Assembly (NCBI GenBank): GCA_024644945.1
Contig: JAHEGU010000003.1
Coordinates: forward strand, 1 to 64,000
DNA from: Gammaproteobacteria bacterium
Lineage (GTDB): Bacteria > Pseudomonadota > Gammaproteobacteria > Arenicellales > Poriferihabitantaceae
DNA: 64,000 nucleotides
Direction of reading: 5' to 3'
Below are positions 63,266 to 64,000 of this stretch, piece by piece. The notes beneath the pieces are model-generated. The model was not told where the DNA came from. It was given only the letters and a program-made list of their open reading frames with translations, and made no database searches. The position numbers and the translations under genes were made by a program. Numbering within the stretch: the first letter of the stretch is position 1; each line of letters starts with the position of its first letter.

Positions 63266-64000
63266 GTGGAAACTTTTAACAACTTTCTTGGTGGCACGGT
63301 CGCTCTATTTAGCGATCCCTTCGGAATTCTGATTTTCTTTGGTGGCGTGATTGGTGGCATGTTGTTCGGTGCTATTCCAGGAGTCAGTATGCTGACACTG
63401 GCGGCTATTCTATTACCGTTTACTGCGCATCTGTCTCCGGAACACGGCATTATGCTGTTCTCCGTGATTTACTGCACGGGTGTATACGGTGGTGCGATTA
63501 CCGCTATCTTATTTAATATTCCTGGGGCGCCGGAAAATGCGCCGACCGCATTCGATGGTTACGCGATGACTAAGAACGGCCAGGCCGGCAAGGCGGTGGG
63601 GGCAGCGGTCATGTGTTCGGCCCTGGGCGGGACGGTATCTGCAGTGATCATGATGATTGCGACGGCTCCTATCGCCAATTGGGCGATCTCCGCTTTTGGC
63701 CCCCCCGAGATTTTTGCTCTGGTTTTCTTTGGTCTGGCAGTCGCGTCTTCCGTGGGTGCAAAAACTTTCTGGAAAGGATGGCTGTCTATCTTGGCTGGAT
63801 TACTCATCGCCATAGTTGGCCTGGATCCAGTAGGTGGAATAGAGCGCTGGGATTTTAATATGCCCTACCTGCTGGCGGGCATTCATTTCATTCCGACCAT
63901 ACTTGGTTTCTTTGCCGTGACCGAGATATTCGTGCAGGCCGAAAAGAAAGCGCGGGGGGCCTATCAGGCGCCAAAACTCAGTGTAGATTTTCCTAGTTTA
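63266..64000 (+). CDS. tctA: TTT-transporter large membrane subunit (TctA family), 3' partial
   Basis: A GTG start at 63266 with AAGGAGAA upstream opens a frame that runs to the end of the window (245 codons of about 500). It is not listed in the track. The protein shows the TctA hallmarks GGVIGGMLFGAIPGVSMLTL, TGVYGGAITAILFNIPGAPE and NAPTAFDGYAM, then a long hydrophobic stretch with PPEIFALVFFGL. It completes the tctCBA set. Confidence 0.9.
   Translation, partial: METFNNFLGGTVALFSDPFGILIFFGGVIGGMLFGAIPGVSMLTLAAILLPFTAHLSPEHGIMLFSVIYCTGVYGGAITAILFNIPGAPENAPTAFDGYAMTKNGQAGKAVGAAVMCSALGGTVSAVIMMIATAPIANWAISAFGPPEIFALVFFGLAVASSVGAKTFWKGWLSILAGLLIAIVGLDPVGGIERWDFNMPYLLAGIHFIPTILGFFAVTEIFVQAEKKARGAYQAPKLSVDFPSL

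Noticed and set aside
1-64000. tRNA, rRNA, CRISPR arrays, transposases or phage genes
   Set aside because: None was recognised on reading both strands and the ORF list; absence is by eye only and a covariance-model scan would be decisive.

Overview
The window reads as a chromosome segment of a heterotrophic, aerobic, probably marine gammaproteobacterium. This is inferred from the gene families: a polyhydroxybutyrate (PHB) locus with the regulator PhaR, a PolII-type DNA polymerase, a malonate pathway, heterotetrameric sarcosine oxidase, many Fe(II)/2-oxoglutarate oxygenases, TTT-type transport and sulfonate genes. No rRNA or tRNA gene, CRISPR array, transposase or prophage was seen. Taxonomy below class is not claimed.

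Layout. (1) 1-6.6 kb: a loosely packed, more AT-rich edge. It has an MDR oxidoreductase, a CDF-like transporter, two small minus-strand membrane/secreted genes, a LysE-superfamily (GAP-type) transporter with an apparent frameshift, two attC-like repeats and an orphan terminator. (2) 6.8-12 kb: an alpha/beta hydrolase, a DMT exporter, an aldo/keto reductase and an FAD aromatic hydroxylase. (3) 12.2-19.1 kb: a non-pyrrolysine MttB-family methyltransferase, a sulfatase-superfamily hydrolase, a DUF3604 protein and a broken MFS transporter. (4) 19.2-22 kb: malonyl-CoA decarboxylase and malonyl-CoA synthetase, then PolB at 22.1 kb. (5) 24.6-27 kb: a class II aldolase, a PhyH dioxygenase and a LysE exporter.

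(6) 27-36.3 kb: a complete PHB locus. It holds a class III synthase (PhaE/PhaC), a class I synthase, two acetoacetyl-CoA reductases, two phasins, PhaR, an alpha/beta hydrolase and a thiolase. Copies of one palindromic motif (TTGTGCAGTGCACAA and variants) sit on the -10/+1 of four promoters here and look like a local PhaR regulon. (7) 36.3-44 kb: a Rieske oxygenase, a glutamine-synthetase-like ligase followed by a stump of an aldehyde dehydrogenase, an orphan Hpt protein, a LysE exporter, an IPNS-like oxygenase and a GAF hybrid histidine kinase.

(8) 44.5-55.4 kb: a methylated-amine catabolic island. It contains soxBDAG, a cysteine-containing relative of the glycine/betaine reductase B subunits, two PhyH-type oxygenases, an M20 amidohydrolase, an FAH-family hydrolase and a TauD/gamma-butyrobetaine-hydroxylase-like oxygenase. 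(9) 55.4-56.2 kb: a Tat-type exported protein of unknown function under a perfect FNR/Anr box. (10) 56.4-64 kb: a sulfoacetate-type cluster with a CoA ligase, an acylating sulfoacetaldehyde dehydrogenase, an IclR regulator, a TauE-like exporter and a tctCBA transporter that runs off the right end.

Acetyl-CoA, C1 units and acyl-CoAs from regions 3, 4, 8 and 10 could feed central metabolism and PHB storage in region 6; that link is inference from gene content.
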